Counted from the stretch's first letter, positions 42,525-51,745 are shown. The stretch is DNA of 64,000 nucleotides from Geodermatophilus obscurus (GCF_900143215.1 NZ_FRDM01000010.1:62001-126000), one strand, 5' to 3'. Notes: generated by a model from the sequence alone, not told the origin. A program made the numbers and translations.

Positions 42525-42853
42525 CCGCGGCGCTGCAGGAGGTCGCCGGGACGCTGGCGCTGCTGGTCACCGCGGCGGCGCTGCTGGCCGGCCTGGTGGC
42601 GCTGGTCGCGACCCGACGTCCCGCGGCGGCGCTGCCGGTGTTCCTCGACCTGCTCGTCGCCGCCGGTCTGCTGCGGCTGGTCGGCGAAACGGGCTGGCCG
42701 GCGCTCGCCACCGCCGCGGCGGTCCTCCTGCTGCGCCGGCTGATCGGCCTCGGCCTGCGCACCGGCGGGCGGACCTGGGCCTCGACGCGGCCGGACCGGG
42801 CACTCCGGGCGCCTGTTCTCCGGCGGCTGCTGCGCCCGGCCTGGCGCGCCTGA
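42521..42853 (+). CDS. Small membrane protein coupled to DUF1622
   Basis: A 110-residue protein with about three hydrophobic helices (VAGTLALLVTAAALLAGLVALVA, ALPVFLDLLVAAGLLRLVG and ALATAAAVLLLRRLIGL) and an Arg-rich C-terminus. The GTG start is fused to the stop of the DUF1622 gene by a 4-base overlap, so both are made together and may form one membrane complex. No family recognised. Confidence 0.7.
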   Translation: MTAALQEVAGTLALLVTAAALLAGLVALVATRRPAAALPVFLDLLVAAGLLRLVGETGWPALATAAAVLLLRRLIGLGLRTGGRTWASTRPDRALRAPVLRRLLRPAWRA

Positions 42854-42989
42854 GCCCAGATCCGCTCGGCATGGTGCCGCTACGCAGGGCGAGGGCGCGC
42901 CTGGCGAGCGTTGACGACCGGGACCGCGCCCGGTTGGTTTCTGGAACCGGGTGTCGAACAGAGATGCCCCGGGCCAGGGGGAGCACGGT

Positions 42990-43217
42990 ATGCCGGCGTG
43001 GACGGTGCAGGTCGTGGAGGACCAGGACGAGCGGGTCGAGGCCGGGATGCTGGTCACCGAGGGGGGAGCGCTCATCGCGTTCTCCGACGAAGGGCTGGTG
43101 CTGCGTGCCTGGGCTCCCGGCCAGTGGCGCACCGTGCGCCACCTCGAGCCGGCGGAGGCGTTCCCGGGCGGGGCGGGCACCATGGACCACGTGCTGACCT
43201 GGCTGCCTCGGGACTGA
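42990..43217 (+). CDS. Small hypothetical protein
   Basis: A 75-residue soluble protein (PAWTVQVVEDQDERVEAGMLVTEGGALIAFSDEGLVLRAWAPGQWRTVRH...). It looks like a short beta-rich domain. The ATG at 42990 with GGGGGAG before it is preferred to a GTG at 42951, which would add a polar, unlikely leader. Not recognised; similar small proteins are common in this group of actinobacteria. A hairpin spans its stop codon. Confidence 0.55.
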   Translation: MPAWTVQVVEDQDERVEAGMLVTEGGALIAFSDEGLVLRAWAPGQWRTVRHLEPAEAFPGGAGTMDHVLTWLPRD

Positions 43218-43224
43218 GGCAGCC
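43201..43224 (+). terminator. Terminator hairpin spanning the stop codon at 43215
   Basis: GGCTGCCTC (43201-43209) pairs with GAGGCAGCC (43216-43224) across a 6-base loop; the TGA stop is at the loop/stem boundary. Confidence 0.6.
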
Positions 43225-43276
43225 GCTTCGCGCGTGCGGGGGCCCGGGCGCGACCGCAGGTGACCCGTTCCGGTCG

Positions 43277-43282
43277 TAGGGT
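43277..43282 (+). promoter_or_regulatory. -10 element (TAGGGT) for a leaderless transcript
   Basis: TAGGGT fits TANNNT and ends 7 bases before the GTG at 43290, with no ribosome site between. This supports that GTG as both start codon and transcription start. Confidence 0.5.
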
Positions 43283-43289
43283 CGCCGCC

Positions 43290-44111
43290 GTGCTGCCTCC
43301 CGTCGTCGACCTGTCCTGGCTGCGCGCGCACCGCTCCGAGGTCGTGCTGGCCGACGTGCGCTGGTACCTGGACGGCCGGTCCGGTCGCGCCGCCTACGAC
43401 GCCGGGCACCTGCCGGGCGCGGTCTTCGTCGACCTCGACCGGTGGCTGGCCGCGCCCGCCGACCCCGCTGCCGGACGCCACCCGCTGCCTGAGCCGGAGG
43501 TCTTCGCCGAGGGCATGGCCGGGCTGGGCGTCGGCGACGCCGATCCCGTGGTGGCCTACGACGACGCCGGCGGGGTGGTCGCCGCCCGGCTGGTCTGGAT
43601 GCTGCGGGTGACCGGGCACGACGCGGCCCTGCTCGACGGGGGCACGGCGGCGTGGGACGGGCCGCTGGAGCGTGCCGTCCCGGAGCGGGCCCCGGCGGTG
43701 TTCACCGCCCGCCCGTGGCCGGCGGAGCGGCTGGCCGGGGTCGACGACGTCCTCGACCCGGCCGCAGTGGTGCTCGACGCGCGCGACCCCGAGCGCTACC
43801 GCGGGGACCGGGAGCCGGTGGACCCGCGCGCCGGCCACGTGCCCGGCGCGGTCAACGTGCCGTGCCGGGCCAATCTCGGCGTCGATGACCGCTTCCTGCC
43901 GGTCGAGCAGCTGCGCGCGACCTTCGCCGCGGCCGGGGTCACCGCCGACACCGACGTGGTGTCCTACTGCGGCTCGGGGGTGACGGCCTGCCACAACCTG
44001 CTCGCGCTGGAACTGGCGGGCCTCCCGCACGGGCGGCTCCACCCTGGCTCCTGGTCGCAGTACAGCGCCGACCCGGACCGGCCGGTCGCCGTGGGCGACC
44101 GGCCGTCCTGA
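43290..44111 (+). CDS. Sulfurtransferase (3-mercaptopyruvate/thiosulfate type)
   Basis: A 273-residue protein with two rhodanese domains. The N-terminal one (LADVRWYLDGRSGRAAYDAGHLPGAVFVDLDRWL) is inactive, lacking Cys at its loop. The C-terminal one carries the active Cys227 in the loop CGSGVTA, which in this family points to 3-mercaptopyruvate rather than thiosulfate as sulfur donor. Cytoplasmic, no signal peptide. The GTG at 43290 is chosen over that at 43260 because of the leaderless promoter just before it. Confidence 0.9.
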   Translation: MLPPVVDLSWLRAHRSEVVLADVRWYLDGRSGRAAYDAGHLPGAVFVDLDRWLAAPADPAAGRHPLPEPEVFAEGMAGLGVGDADPVVAYDDAGGVVAARLVWMLRVTGHDAALLDGGTAAWDGPLERAVPERAPAVFTARPWPAERLAGVDDVLDPAAVVLDARDPERYRGDREPVDPRAGHVPGAVNVPCRANLGVDDRFLPVEQLRATFAAAGVTADTDVVSYCGSGVTACHNLLALELAGLPHGRLHPGSWSQYSADPDRPVAVGDRPS

Positions 44112-44120
44112 CCGGGTCGG

Positions 44121-45986
44121 TCAGGACCGGACGGCGAGCAGCGCCTCCGTGCGGGGCAGCGGCACCTCCACGGAGGTGGCCGGGTCCTGGACGGCGGCCG
44201 GCTGGGGACGGCCGAACAGGTAGCCCTGGGCGTGCGAGCAGGCCAGCCGGCCGAGGACGGCGTGCTGCTCCTCGGTCTCGACGCCCTCGGCGACCACCTC
44301 GAGCTCGAGGCTGCGGGCCAGCTCGATGATCGAGGCCACCAGGGTGGTCGACCGCCCGCCGGAGCCCAGGTCCTGCACGAAGCTGCGGTCGATCTTCACG
44401 ACGTCCGCGGGCAGGCGGCGCAGGTAGGACAGGCTCGAGTAACCGGTGCCGAAGTCGTCGATCGCGATGCGGACGCCCAGGCCGCGCAGCGCCCGGAGGA
44501 CGTCGACCACCGCCTCCACGTCGTCGATGAGCACGCCCTCGGTCACCTCGAGGGTCAGCTGCGCTGCGGGCAGCCCGCTGTCGGCCAGCGCCGCCCGCAC
44601 GGTGGACACCACGTCGTCGTCGAGCAGCTGGCGGGGGGAGAGGTTGACCGCGATGTCGATCGGCCGACCGGCCTCCCGCGACCACTGCGCGGCCTGGCGG
44701 GTCGCCTCCGTCAGCACCCACCGGCCGATCTCGACGATCGCGCCGCTCTCCTCGGCCAGCGGGATGAACTCCAGGGGCGGGACGAGCCCACGGGTGGGGT
44801 GCTGCCAGCGCAGCAGCGCCTCGTAGCCGGTGGTCACGCCCTCGCCCAGCTCGACGGTCGGCTGGTAGTGCACGGCGAGCTGGCCCTCGGCGACGGCGGA
44901 GTCGAGGTCGGTGATCAGCTCGGCCTTGGCCTGGGCGGCCCGCTCCATGCCCTCGGCGTACACGACCACGCGGTTCTTGCCGGAGGACTTGGCCAGGTAC
45001 ATCGCCAGGTCGGCGTTGCGCAGCAACGTGTCCGCGGAGCGGTCCCCGGCCGAGGTGGAGTCGGCGACGCCGATGCTCACCCGCACGTGGATCGCCCGGC
45101 CGTCGACGACCACGGGGTCGGCCAGGGCGCCGAGCACCCGCTCGCCGACCTCCGCGGCCGTGCGGGCGGAGCCGGCGACCACGACGGCGAACTCGTCCCC
45201 GCCCAGCCGGGCCACCTGGTCGACCGAGCGCACGCAGCCGGTGATCCGCTGGCTGACCGTGGTCAGCAGCTCGTCGCCGACGGCGTGCCCGCGGGAGTCG
45301 TTGACGTCCTTGAAGTCGTCGAGGTCGAGGAACAGCACGCTGGTGGGACCCGAGCGCCGGGCCAGCATCCGGGCGGTGGTCTCCAGCAGCAGGGTGCGGT
45401 TGGCCAGGCCGGTGAGCGGGTCGCGCAGCCCCTGCTGCTCGTTGAGCCGCCAGGCGGCGAGGTGGGCCAGGCTCGCGGCCAGCACGAACGCCCCGTGCAC
45501 GAGGGACCACGTCCACGGCGAGTGCTGCGCGCTGCCGTGCCCGAACACCGCCTGCGGGAACAGCGTGCCGACGACGCCGTGGTGGGCGAGGACGACGGCC
45601 AGCGCCATCCCGAAGGGCACCCAGTTCTGGTACAGCGCGGCGAGGCCGACCATGACGAAGAAGTGGAAGTGCGCCTCGGTGAGGCCCTCCATCAGGTAGA
45701 CCAGGACCACCGAGGCGGCGAGGAGGGACGCCGTGGCCGCCGCCGAGCGCAGCCCGCGGCCGGCGCCGGGCAGCACCGTGAACACCAGCGGGTAGGCGAC
45801 CGCGAGCGCGAGCAGCCCGGCGGTCAGCGGCGACCGGCCGAGCAGCAGCGCCATGACGCCCAGGCCCACCGCCTGCCCCCCGGCGACCCGGAGGACCGCG
45901 CGGTGCCGGCGGCGCCAGACCTCCTCCGGCAGGTGCCGGCCCTCGGGCAGGGCTGTCGCGAGCCGCTCGTGCAGTGCGGTGAACAT
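44121..45986 (-). CDS. Membrane GGDEF-EAL protein (cyclic di-GMP turnover)
   Basis: A 621-residue protein. Residues about 30-155 form a membrane sensor of six or so helices (including EAHFHFFVMVGLAALYQNWVPFGMALAVVLAHHGVVG, a type widespread in actinobacterial GGDEF proteins). A GGDEF domain follows, with an intact LGGDEFAV active site (about residue 260), and then an EAL domain (YEALLRW about 387, DDFGTGYSSLSYL, and QGYLFGRPQP at the end). Both active sites look complete, so it may both make and break cyclic di-GMP. The ATG at 45986 puts the membrane domain at the N-terminus. Divergent from the alcohol dehydrogenase. Confidence 0.92.
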   Translation of the reverse strand: MFTALHERLATALPEGRHLPEEVWRRRHRAVLRVAGGQAVGLGVMALLLGRSPLTAGLLALAVAYPLVFTVLPGAGRGLRSAAATASLLAASVVLVYLMEGLTEAHFHFFVMVGLAALYQNWVPFGMALAVVLAHHGVVGTLFPQAVFGHGSAQHSPWTWSLVHGAFVLAASLAHLAAWRLNEQQGLRDPLTGLANRTLLLETTARMLARRSGPTSVLFLDLDDFKDVNDSRGHAVGDELLTTVSQRITGCVRSVDQVARLGGDEFAVVVAGSARTAAEVGERVLGALADPVVVDGRAIHVRVSIGVADSTSAGDRSADTLLRNADLAMYLAKSSGKNRVVVYAEGMERAAQAKAELITDLDSAVAEGQLAVHYQPTVELGEGVTTGYEALLRWQHPTRGLVPPLEFIPLAEESGAIVEIGRWVLTEATRQAAQWSREAGRPIDIAVNLSPRQLLDDDVVSTVRAALADSGLPAAQLTLEVTEGVLIDDVEAVVDVLRALRGLGVRIAIDDFGTGYSSLSYLRRLPADVVKIDRSFVQDLGSGGRSTTLVASIIELARSLELEVVAEGVETEEQHAVLGRLACSHAQGYLFGRPQPAAVQDPATSVEVPLPRTEALLAVRS

Positions 45987-46184
45987 GCAGGTGTCCTCGG
46001 CCTCGCGGCCCGGCTCCTCCAGCGCTGCCCGGCGGGCCTCACCCGTCCGGGGGAACCGGTGCCCGGGTCGCCCCGACTGGCCGCCGGCCGGCCGGTCGGT
46101 CAGGGTGCGGAGGACGCCGGGGAGCCGTTCCCGGCGGACGGGGGGCGGTCGCTCTGCCACCCGCGAGTGCGAGGAGGTCCTGCG

Positions 46185-47333
46185 ATGCGGGCCATGGTCT
46201 ACCGGGGTCCCTACAAGGTGCGGGTCGAGGAGAAGGACGTCCCCGCCATCGAGCACCCCAACGACGCCATCGTGCGCGTCACGCTGGCCGCGATCTGCGG
46301 CTCGGACCTGCACCTCTACCACGGCCTCATGCCGGACACCCGGATCGGGCACACCTTCGGCCACGAGTTCATCGGGATCGTGGAGCAGGTCGGGTCCTCG
46401 GTGCAGAACCTGCAGGTCGGCGACCGGGTGATGGTGCCCTTCAACATCTTCTGCGGGTCGTGCTGGTTCTGCGTCCGGGGCCTGTACTCCAACTGCCACA
46501 ACGTCAATCCCAACGCCACCGCGGTCGGCGGCATCTACGGCTACTCGCACACCACCGGCGGCTACGACGGCGGCCAGTCGCAGTACGTGCGCGTGCCGTT
46601 CGCCGACGTCGGTCCGGTGCGGATCCCCGAGTGGATGCACGACGAGGACGCCGTCCTGCTGACCGACGCCGCCGCGACCGGGTACTTCGGCGCGCAGCTG
46701 GGCGACATCGCCGAGGGCGACACGGTCGTCGTCCTCGGTGCCGGGCCGGTCGGCCTGATCGCGGCCCAGTCCTCGTGGCTGATGGGGGCGGGGCGGGTGA
46801 TCGTCGTCGACCACCTGCAGGAGCGCCTGGAGAAGGCGCGGACCATGGCCTACGCCGAGACCCTGGACTACGACGAGTACGACGACGTCGTGGTCGAGCT
46901 GAAGAAGCAGACCGACCACCTCGGCGCCGACGTCGTCATCGACGCGGTCGGCGCGGAGGCCGACGGGAACTTCCTGCAGCAGGTGACCGGGACCAAGCTC
47001 AAGCTGCAGGGCGGCTCCCCGGTCGCGCTGAACTGGGCGATCGACGGCGTGCGCAAGGGCGGCACGGTCTCCGTCGTCGGCGCGTACGGGCCGATCCCGA
47101 ACGCGGTCAAGTTCGGCGACGCGCTGAACAAGGGGCTCACCCTGCGGATGAACCAGACGCCGGTGAAGCGCCAGTGGCCGCGGATGTTCGAGCACGTGCG
47201 CAACGGCCACCTGACGCCGCGGGCGATGGTCACCCACCGGTTCCCGCTGGAGCACATCGCCGAGGCCTACCACGTGTTCTCCGCCAAGCTCGACGGCTGC
47301 ATCAAGCCGCTGGTCCTGCCTGACGCGGCCTGA
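46185..47333 (+). CDS. Zinc-dependent alcohol dehydrogenase (formaldehyde dehydrogenase-like)
   Basis: A 382-residue medium-chain dehydrogenase of the glutathione-independent formaldehyde dehydrogenase-like branch. Catalytic zinc: AAICGSDLHLYHG and GHEFIG. Structural zinc: CGSCWFCVRGLYSNC. Rossmann: VVVLGAGPVGLIAAQSS. Long insert (GGIYGYSHTTGGYDGGQSQYVRVPFADVG) as in that branch. The ATG follows GAGGAGG. The next gene starts 9 bases after the stop. The substrate could be formaldehyde or a larger aldehyde or alcohol. Confidence 0.9.
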   Translation: MRAMVYRGPYKVRVEEKDVPAIEHPNDAIVRVTLAAICGSDLHLYHGLMPDTRIGHTFGHEFIGIVEQVGSSVQNLQVGDRVMVPFNIFCGSCWFCVRGLYSNCHNVNPNATAVGGIYGYSHTTGGYDGGQSQYVRVPFADVGPVRIPEWMHDEDAVLLTDAAATGYFGAQLGDIAEGDTVVVLGAGPVGLIAAQSSWLMGAGRVIVVDHLQERLEKARTMAYAETLDYDEYDDVVVELKKQTDHLGADVVIDAVGAEADGNFLQQVTGTKLKLQGGSPVALNWAIDGVRKGGTVSVVGAYGPIPNAVKFGDALNKGLTLRMNQTPVKRQWPRMFEHVRNGHLTPRAMVTHRFPLEHIAEAYHVFSAKLDGCIKPLVLPDAA

Positions 47334-47342
47334 GGAGGAACC

Positions 47343-47927
47343 GTGACCGACCCCGCCATCCCGAGCGCGTACGTCCGGGACAAGCGCACACCGACCGAGA
47401 CCCGCGAGCAGCTGCGGGCCCGGATCCCCGGCTGGGGGGCCGATCTGGACCCCGCGGACCGGCCGTCGCACCCCCGGCTGCAGTACGCGCCGGACACCAC
47501 CGGCGCGCACTGGGACTTCCCGGAGCGCCAGCCGGAGAAGGAGCCGCGCGAGCGGTCGATCGAGCACGCCTTCCTCACCCCGGTCTTCGGCACCGCGCAG
47601 CCGCTGAGGGGACTCTCCGGGGCCATCCGGAAGCTGGCCTACCGGCGGTTCAGCGAGGGCCGGCTGGCGCACTGGCTGCTGCTCATCGTGGGCGACCGGG
47701 TCGACGCGTGGGGGAGCCACCTGCGCTCGTTCGCCTCCGGGCGCCCGGACGTGCCGGCGACCGGGCTGCGCAGCGAGCTCACCCGCGGCGGGCTGCGCTC
47801 GCGGCGCGGGCGCAGCGACGCGCGGCACCAGGTCCTCGACCCGGTGCTCGTGGCCGGGCCCTGGGTCGCCGCTGCGGCCGTGACCTGGACCGGCGTCCGC
47901 CGGCTGGTGCGGGCCCTGCGCCGCTGA
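47343..47927 (+). CDS. Conserved hypothetical protein downstream of the alcohol dehydrogenase
   Basis: A 194-residue protein. The N-terminus is polar (IPSAYVRDKRTPTETREQLRARIPGWGADLDPADRPSHPRL), with a central block WDFPERQPEKEPRERSIEHAFLTPVFG. A hydrophobic stretch (DPVLVAGPWVAAAAVTWTGV) near the C-terminus could be a membrane anchor before an Arg-rich end. The GTG at 47343 follows GAGGAACC. It is cotranscribed with the dehydrogenase. Not recognised. Confidence 0.65.
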   Translation: MTDPAIPSAYVRDKRTPTETREQLRARIPGWGADLDPADRPSHPRLQYAPDTTGAHWDFPERQPEKEPRERSIEHAFLTPVFGTAQPLRGLSGAIRKLAYRRFSEGRLAHWLLLIVGDRVDAWGSHLRSFASGRPDVPATGLRSELTRGGLRSRRGRSDARHQVLDPVLVAGPWVAAAAVTWTGVRRLVRALRR

Positions 47928-48033
47928 CCGGACCGGATGGCGCCGTTCCCCATCGACGTGCGCCGACCGCGGCGGTGGAATGGACGCCGAACGGCCTGCC
48001 CGAGCCTCGTCCCGAACAGAGGGGACGCCGTCC

Positions 48034-48993
48034 ATGACGCCCATCGGGGTGCCCCGGCCCCGCAGTGAGCCCGTCGGAGCCGTGCCCCGCCCACCCGCGG
48101 CCCGGGTGTTCGGCGGCGGGCCGGCGCTCATCGGGCACCGGGGCCTGGGCTGCGGGGTCGTGCGCGGCCACCCGGAGAACACCCTCGGGTCGTTCACGGC
48201 GGCGGCCGCGCTGGGGATGACCTGGGTGGAGGCCGACGTCCGGCGGACGGCGGACGACGTCCTGGTGGTGGCGCACGACGAGGCGTACCCGGACGGCACC
48301 CGCGTGGCCGACATCGGCGCGGCTGAGGCCGACCGGCGCGGCACGCTCCGGCTGCACACACTGCTGGAGCGGCTGCCGCCCGAGGTCGGGCTGGATGTGG
48401 ACCTCAAGTCCGCGATCGACGACAGCCTGCGATCGCCGGCGCGCACCACCGCGGCCCTGCTGGCGCTCGTCGTGGCCGCCGAGGCGCGCCGCCGTCAGCT
48501 GCTGGTCACGTCCTTCGACCCCGCGGCGCTGGGCACGCTGCGCGCCCAGGCGCCCTCGCTGCCGCTGGGCTGGCTCACCTGGCACCGGTTCCCCCTCGAC
48601 GCCGCAGTGGCCGCCTGCGCGCACATGGACGTCGACGTCCTCGGGCTGCACGTGGGGTCCCTCGCCGACCGCGGGACCGGAACGGTCGACCCGATCACCG
48701 TCGCCGACACGTTGCCGTTCGTGCACGGCGCCGGGCGCCGCCTGATGGTCTGGTGCCCGGACGTCCACCTGGCCGGTGCGCTGCTCGAGGCGGGCGCCGA
48801 CGCCGTGGTGGTGGACGGGGTCCCGGCTGCCCTGGAGTCCCTCAGGGCTCGGGGGGCACGGGTGCGTTCGGCGGTCGGCGGCGGGCTGGGTGGCGACGGC
48901 GCGCCGTCCGGCGTCCCCGGTGGCGCGCCGCCCGGCGGTGGCCCCGCCGGCACCCCGCCGACCGGCGCACCCCCAGCCCCGCCGTCGACCTGA
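48034..48993 (+). CDS. Glycerophosphodiester phosphodiesterase family protein
   Basis: A 319-residue TIM-barrel enzyme. The opening HRG motif (IGHRGLGCGVVRGHPENTLGSF) supplies the first catalytic His. WVEADVRRTADDVLVVAHDE carries the metal Glu/Asp and second His. LDVDLKS is the third block. It cleaves glycerophosphodiesters to glycerol-3-phosphate and an alcohol. The last 45 residues are a Gly/Pro-rich, low-complexity tail. The ATG at 48034 with GAGGGG upstream is used; an upstream ATG at 47980 is less likely. No signal peptide. Confidence 0.87.
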   Translation: MTPIGVPRPRSEPVGAVPRPPAARVFGGGPALIGHRGLGCGVVRGHPENTLGSFTAAAALGMTWVEADVRRTADDVLVVAHDEAYPDGTRVADIGAAEADRRGTLRLHTLLERLPPEVGLDVDLKSAIDDSLRSPARTTAALLALVVAAEARRRQLLVTSFDPAALGTLRAQAPSLPLGWLTWHRFPLDAAVAACAHMDVDVLGLHVGSLADRGTGTVDPITVADTLPFVHGAGRRLMVWCPDVHLAGALLEAGADAVVVDGVPAALESLRARGARVRSAVGGGLGGDGAPSGVPGGAPPGGGPAGTPPTGAPPAPPST

Positions 48994-49106
48994 CCGCTGC
49001 CGGCGGCGGTCGGCAGCCGGGCAGACGGGGTCCTTTCGCCCCTGGAGAGCCGTCGGCGCCCGGCGGAGCATGGCCGGAGGACGACCCGGCCGGACGAGGG
49101 GGCGCC

Positions 49107-50501
49107 ATGACCACCTCAGTGCTGCGACCCGATCTGGACGACCTGCGCACCCGGGTGACGGGCACCGTGACCGGGCGCGACGACCCGGGCTACGACGGCG
49201 CCCGCGCCGTGTGGAACGGGATGGTGGACCGCCGTCCCTGGGCCGTGGTCCGCGCGGCCGGCGTGGGCGACGTCGCCCCGGTCATCGCGTACGCCCGGGA
49301 GCACGGACTGGCTCTGGCCGTGCGCGGCGGTGGCCACAACGTCGCCGGCAACGGCGCGGTCGACGACGGCCTCGTGCTGGACCTCGCGGACCTGCACGCG
49401 GTGTCCGTCGACCCGGCGGCGCCGACCGTGCGCGTCGAGGCGGGCGCCACGCTGGCCCACGTCGACGCGGCCACGGAGCCGCACGGGCTCGTCGTCCCGG
49501 GCGGGGTCGTGTCCACCACCGGGGTCGCGGGGCTCACCCTCGGCGGGGGCGTCGGCTGGCTCACCCGGCCGCACGGGCTGGCCGCCGACAACCTCGTCTC
49601 GGTGGAGCTGGTGACCGCCGACGGCCGGCAGCTCACGGCCGACGCGAACGAGCACCCCGACCTCTTCTGGGCCGTGCACGGTGGCGGTGGCAACTTCGGC
49701 GTCGTCACCGCCTTCACGTTCCGTGCCTACCCGCACGGGCCGCGCGTGTTCGCCGGCAACCTCGTCTACCGGCAGGACCGATGGCGGCAGGCGTGGACCG
49801 CGCTGGAGGAGTGGACCCGGGACCTGCCGGACGCGATGACGCCGATCACGACGACCATGACCCCACCGCCCGTCGCCGAGATGGGGGACGAGCCCCTGCT
49901 GCTGGTCGGGTTCGCCTGGGCCGCGCCCGACCGCGCCACCGGGGAGGCCCTGGTCGGCCGGCTGCGGGAGCTCGCCCCGCCGGACGAGGAGGAGGTCGGC
50001 GACATGCGCTGGGTCGAGTGGCAACAGGCCTTCGACCCCGTCTTCCCCAAGGGCGTCCGGGCGTACTGGCGCAACACCTCGTTCGACCGGCTGGACGACC
50101 CGGTGATCGAGGTCCTGGTCCGCCGGGGGGCCGAGCAGACCTGGACCGGCACCGCGTTCGACGTCCACCTCATGGGCGGCGCGTTCGGCCGCGTGCCGGA
50201 GGGAGCGACCCCGTTCCCCAACCGGGCCGCCCGGTTCTGGCTGAACATCTACGGCTTCTGGGGCGATCCGGCCGACGACGCCGACCGGGTCGCGTTCGTC
50301 CGGGGCCTGTCCGCGGACATGGAGCCGTTCGCCACCGGGGGTCAGTACGTCAACTTCCAGGGGCACGAGCCGGCCGGGCACCGCGGGTCCGACCCCCGCA
50401 CGGTCTTCGGACCGGGGAAGTACGAGCGGCTCGTCGAGGTCAAGCGGCGCTACGACCCGGGGAACCTCTTCCACGTGAACCACAACATCCCACCCGGGTG
50501 A
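49107..50501 (+). CDS. FAD-binding (berberine-bridge-type) oxidoreductase, second copy
   Basis: A 464-residue flavoprotein, paralogue of the protein at 6050-7468. RGGGHNVAGN contains the covalent-FAD His (His77). GVAGLTLGGGVGWLTRPHG follows, with no Cys for a second link. The BBE end is KYERLVEVKRRYDPGNLFHVNHNIPPG. Preceded by GAGGGGGCGCC. The two paralogues share domain order but differ in the middle, so different substrates are likely. It stands alone, and a hairpin follows. Confidence 0.9.
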   Translation: MTTSVLRPDLDDLRTRVTGTVTGRDDPGYDGARAVWNGMVDRRPWAVVRAAGVGDVAPVIAYAREHGLALAVRGGGHNVAGNGAVDDGLVLDLADLHAVSVDPAAPTVRVEAGATLAHVDAATEPHGLVVPGGVVSTTGVAGLTLGGGVGWLTRPHGLAADNLVSVELVTADGRQLTADANEHPDLFWAVHGGGGNFGVVTAFTFRAYPHGPRVFAGNLVYRQDRWRQAWTALEEWTRDLPDAMTPITTTMTPPPVAEMGDEPLLLVGFAWAAPDRATGEALVGRLRELAPPDEEEVGDMRWVEWQQAFDPVFPKGVRAYWRNTSFDRLDDPVIEVLVRRGAEQTWTGTAFDVHLMGGAFGRVPEGATPFPNRAARFWLNIYGFWGDPADDADRVAFVRGLSADMEPFATGGQYVNFQGHEPAGHRGSDPRTVFGPGKYERLVEVKRRYDPGNLFHVNHNIPPG

Positions 50502-50809
50502 GGTCCCGAGGGCGGACGGGGGCACGAGCGGCCACTGGACGACGGACGGCCCGGTGGGTGCCCGAGGTCTGCAGCGGGCTACCGGCTGGTGCAGACCTCG
50601 CCTGCGCTAGACCGTCGAGGGACCCGGAGCAGGACCTGTCCCACCTGACGGTGAGCCCGCCCGAGGTCATCGAGGGTGGGGTGGTCCTGCGCCTCGGCAC
50701 GTGACCCGGCGGACCGGGTGGCGCACCCCCGTCGGGTACGTGCCGGTGCGGCAGCGACCGCCGGGCTGGGAGATGGTGGGCACCTCGATGCGAGGGGGAG
50801 GCACTCCAG
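50502..50809. other. Gene-free stretch between oxidase and patatin genes
   Basis: About 308 bases. It contains the hairpin at 50563-50600. One frame ends SHLTVSPPEVIEGGVVLRLGT at 50704, which reads like the tail of a protein but has no recognisable body upstream; it may be a relic. No promoter motif stands out. Confidence 0.35.
50563..50600 (+). terminator. Terminator after the oxidoreductase
   Basis: CGAGGTCTGCA (50563-50573) pairs perfectly with TGCAGACCTCG (50590-50600) across a 16-base loop. Confidence 0.65.
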
Positions 50810-51745
50810 ATGAGAACGGTCGCGATCGCGTGTCAGGGCGGCGGCAGCCACACGGCGTTCACCGGCGGTGTGCTGCAACGTCTGCTGGCCGACGAGGACC
50901 ACAGGGTGGTGGCGCTGTCCGGCACCTCGGGTGGCGCGGTCTGCGCCCTGCTGGCCTGGTACGGCCTGCTGACCGGCGGCGCGGCCGAGGCCGGCCGGCT
51001 GCTGGAGCGCTTCTGGGAGGACAACGCGGCCACCACGCTGAGCGACAGGGCGGCGAACGCCTGGCTGGTCGGGCTGGCCCGGCTGGAGGGGCGGGTGACG
51101 CTCCCGACGGTGAGCCCCTACCTCTATCCGGACGTCGCCGGTCCGGCCTTCACCGACCTGCTGACCCGCCACGTGGACGTCGACCGGCTGGCCCGGCTGC
51201 AGGAGTCCCCGCCGGAGGACCAGCCGCTGCTGCTCGTCGGCGCCGTCGACGTGCTGAGCGGCGACTTCCAGGCCTTCTCCAGCCGGCGCGGGGAGATCAC
51301 CGCGAACGCCGTGCTGGCCTCGGCCGCCGTTCCGCTGCTCTTCCGCGCCGTCGAGGAGCGGGGCCGGCACTACTGGGACGGGCTGTTCAGCCAGAACCCG
51401 CCGGTGCGCCAACTGCCCGACGCCGGCCCGGACGAGATCTGGGTGGTCCGGGTCAACCCGCGCGCGCGGGCCACCGAGCCGAGGACGGTGGGTGACATCG
51501 CGGACCGGCGGAACGAGCTGGCCGGCAACCTGTCGCTGGAGCAGGAGCTGTTCTTCATCCGCAGGGTCAGCGAGTGGGCGGACCGGCTCGGCGACCCGTA
51601 CCGGCGCATCGAGATCCGTGAGATCACCCTGGACCTCGACCTCGACCTGCCCAGCAAGCTGGACCGCAGGCCCGCGTTCCTCCGCCGGCTGTTCGGCGCG
51701 GGCCGGGAGCGGGCGGACGCCTTCCTGGCCGGGCTGCCCGGCTGA
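50810..51745 (+). CDS. Patatin-like phospholipase
   Basis: A 311-residue serine acyl hydrolase with a Ser-Asp dyad. The oxyanion loop is CQGGGSHTAFTGG, the nucleophile is Ser40 in SGTSGG, and the acid is Asp190 in YWDGLFSQNPP. It would release fatty acids from phospholipids or other acyl esters. No signal peptide is visible, so it probably acts in the cytoplasm or at the inner membrane face. The ATG at 50810 follows GAGGGGGAGG. Alone in its unit. Confidence 0.9.
   Translation: MRTVAIACQGGGSHTAFTGGVLQRLLADEDHRVVALSGTSGGAVCALLAWYGLLTGGAAEAGRLLERFWEDNAATTLSDRAANAWLVGLARLEGRVTLPTVSPYLYPDVAGPAFTDLLTRHVDVDRLARLQESPPEDQPLLLVGAVDVLSGDFQAFSSRRGEITANAVLASAAVPLLFRAVEERGRHYWDGLFSQNPPVRQLPDAGPDEIWVVRVNPRARATEPRTVGDIADRRNELAGNLSLEQELFFIRRVSEWADRLGDPYRRIEIREITLDLDLDLPSKLDRRPAFLRRLFGAGRERADAFLAGLPG

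Noticed and set aside
42942-42965. LexA/SOS box (TCGAAC) before the small gene at 42990
   Set aside because: Only one half-site is present; the inverted GTTCGA is missing at the right distance.
44121-48449. 1442-residue open frame extending the GGDEF-EAL protein
   Set aside because: Upstream of 45986 it runs antisense to the alcohol dehydrogenase and others; stop-free frames are common at this GC content.
49107-50501. Biosynthetic gene cluster suggested by berberine-bridge oxidases
   Set aside because: Both oxidases are isolated, with no PKS, NRPS, terpene or RiPP core genes near either.
50600-50704. Small gene ending SHLTVSPPEVIEGGVVLRLGT
   Set aside because: No start with a ribosome site and no upstream coding signal; at best a relic tail.
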